This document shows positions 5,446-6,437 of a DNA stretch of 6,437 bases, in pieces. The notes beneath the pieces are model-generated. The model searched no databases. It saw only the letters and a list, made by a program, of their open reading frames with translations, and had not been told where the DNA came from. The position numbers were made by a program, and so were the translations under genes. The DNA comes from Methanosarcinales archaeon (GTDB taxonomy: Archaea; Halobacteriota; Methanosarcinia; Methanosarcinales; Methanocomedenaceae). Location: positions 1 to 6,437 of the forward strand of contig DAOWEE010000005.1 in the NCBI GenBank assembly GCA_030638625.1, read 5' to 3'. Position 1 is the stretch's first letter. Each line of letters begins with the position of its first letter.

Positions 5446-6390
5446 ATGGAAGTTGATGAGTCCGGTTTTTATAACCGGCTCCTGGATTATAACAATATAT
5501 TATTTCTCTGTCACCGCAACGCTGACCCTGACGCGGTGGGCAGTGCTTATACATTAGCTCAGTCTCTGGGCGGCGTGGTTGGGATTGTGGACGGCTGCAA
5601 CCGGGTAGCTACTACACTTATTAAGACACTGGAAATTGATGCAATTGAAAATCCCGACCCATTAGACTATGACCTTACTGTGGTCGTGGATACCAGTACG
5701 CTGGCACAGTTGAATGAAATAAAACTGAAAGAATATGCAGTGATAGACCACCATTCCACCTGTGCTATTAAGGACGGGGCCGAGTTCTACCTGCATCGCA
5801 CCGCCAGTTCTACTGCAGAGATTGTTTTTGATATTCTCAAGTTTATGGAAGCGCCTGTTATGAGGAAATCTGCCATGGCGCTAATAGCTGGAATCATTAC
5901 TGATACTGGTAATTTCAAGTACGCAAACCCTGATTCGTTCAGGACACTTGCAGAAATTATCGAAGTTAGTGGTGTGGAATACGGTGAAGTGGTAGACCTG
6001 CTTGCATCCACCCCCCAGGATATCAGCATGAGGATAGCTTTACTAAAAGCAGCCGAGAGAGCTAAAGTACATCGTACAGGTGACTGGCTTATCGTTACCA
6101 GTACAATAAGTTCTTTTGGAGGCACGTCAGCCGGTATATTGACACATGTAGGTGCCGACGTTTCATTTGTGGGTGCCGAAAAAGATGGTATTGCCAGGAT
6201 TAGCGGCAGGGCAAGGCGCAATGCTATTGACGCAGGGGTAAACCTTGGCCAGATACTGGAAGAGGTCAGCAAATTATTCCACGGCACGGGTGGCGGACAT
6301 GACGGCGCTGCCGGGCTGGATGTTGAAGGTGGGAATGTGCAAGAGATTCTGAAAAGCTGCGTGGATGTCACAACAAATAAATTGCAGTAA
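5446..6390 (+). CDS. DHH/DHHA1 family phosphoesterase (NrnA/RecJ-like)
   Basis: Metal-dependent phosphoesterase of the DHH superfamily, predicted cytoplasmic. Members cleave short RNA oligonucleotides, pAp, cyclic dinucleotides or single-stranded DNA. All core motifs are present: motif I HRNADPDAVGSA (23-34; His23, Asp27 and Asp29 as metal ligands), motif II VVDTS (Asp82), motif III VIDHHS (Asp101-His102-His103), TASSTAE (119-125) and motif IV ITDTGNF (Asp153). The C-terminal DHHA1 substrate-binding domain ends with the glycine-rich GGGHDGAAG at 282-290. The 314-residue size and two-domain layout resemble NrnA-type nanoRNases and pAp phosphatases, and the protein is shorter than archaeal RecJ/GAN exonucleases as I recall them. 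The exact substrate cannot be read from sequence. Its position beside the exosome genes makes degradation of short RNA products an attractive but unproven role. GAGGG at 5431-5435 precedes the ATG. The gene is intact. Confidence 0.92.
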   Translation: MEVDESGFYNRLLDYNNILFLCHRNADPDAVGSAYTLAQSLGGVVGIVDGCNRVATTLIKTLEIDAIENPDPLDYDLTVVVDTSTLAQLNEIKLKEYAVIDHHSTCAIKDGAEFYLHRTASSTAEIVFDILKFMEAPVMRKSAMALIAGIITDTGNFKYANPDSFRTLAEIIEVSGVEYGEVVDLLASTPQDISMRIALLKAAERAKVHRTGDWLIVTSTISSFGGTSAGILTHVGADVSFVGAEKDGIARISGRARRNAIDAGVNLGQILEEVSKLFHGTGGGHDGAAGLDVEGGNVQEILKSCVDVTTNKLQ

Positions 6391-6437
6391 TTAAACTTCA
6401 ATAAATAAATTGTTATAAATAAACTGTTTTAATAAAA
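6373..6437. repeat. AT-rich 14-base tandem repeat after the DHH gene
   Basis: Two adjacent 14-base units, ATAAATAAATTGTT (6401-6414) and ATAAATAAACTGTT (6415-6428), differ at one position. In the same register, 6373-6386 (ACAAATAAATTGCA) matches the first of these at 11 of 14 positions. Bases 6387-6400 match the second at about 9 of 14, and the final 9 bases look like the start of another unit. The array begins inside the last codons of the DHH gene and runs to the window edge. Very high AT content makes chance similarity easy, so only the two central copies are firm. The minus strand of this region is T-rich and could help terminate a convergent transcript. No other gene or hairpin is visible in the last 47 bases. 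Confidence 0.5.

Noticed and set aside
5787..6401. 204-residue minus-strand frame opposite the DHH gene
   Set aside because: It is a shadow of a gene with all catalytic motifs intact; its composition (Ser, Pro, Ala) reflects the opposite strand.
1..6437. CRISPR arrays, insertion sequences, tRNA or rRNA genes, defence or toxin-antitoxin modules
   Set aside because: No regularly spaced repeats, transposase, structural RNA or foreign-looking gene was seen; the window is almost entirely filled by housekeeping genes.

Overview
The window is a compact, all plus-strand archaeal gene cluster. It is recognisable as the classical archaeal exosome-proteasome superoperon. Gene order, with a few to a few tens of bases between most genes, is: proteasome alpha subunit (psmA), SBDS ribosome maturation factor, exosome subunits Rrp4, Rrp41 and Rrp42, ribosomal protein L37Ae, RNA polymerase subunit P (rpoP, only 45 residues), KEOPS subunit Pcc1, prefoldin beta, and a DHH/DHHA1 phosphoesterase. 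Protein sequence (especially the PsmA N-terminus and SBDS), moderate GC and gene order suggest a euryarchaeon of the Methanosarcinales type, either a methanogen or an ANME/Methanoperedens-like relative. That placement is inference from memory, not from a search.

Layout: bases 1-54 carry the last 17 codons of an unidentified upstream gene ending 2 bases before psmA. Bases 57-4667 hold psmA to rpoP, with Shine-Dalgarno-like sites before nearly every start, an 8-base rrp41/rrp42 overlap and 3 bases between rrp42 and the L37Ae gene. The only substantial interruption is the 96-base rpoP-pcc1 gap. It contains a near-perfect 16-bp inverted repeat followed by a T-rich run, resembling a terminator, attenuator or processing site. 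Downstream lie pcc1, pfdB and the DHH gene. The window ends in a very AT-rich stretch built of 14-base tandem units.

Functionally the cluster joins RNA degradation (Rrp4 cap; Rrp41/Rrp42 phosphorolytic ring; possibly the DHH enzyme on the short products), protein degradation (20S alpha ring), folding (prefoldin), translation (L37Ae, SBDS, and Pcc1 for tRNA t6A) and transcription (RpoP).

No wholly new system is visible: every complete gene belongs to a known family. The points most worth a second look are (i) strongly acidic C-terminal tails on three different proteins (PsmA, Rrp41 and L37Ae), with the Rrp41 tail at about 90 residues, (ii) the rpoP-pcc1 hairpin, (iii) a small hairpin that would mask the ribosome-binding site of the DHH gene, and (iv) the 14-base tandem repeat at the right edge.
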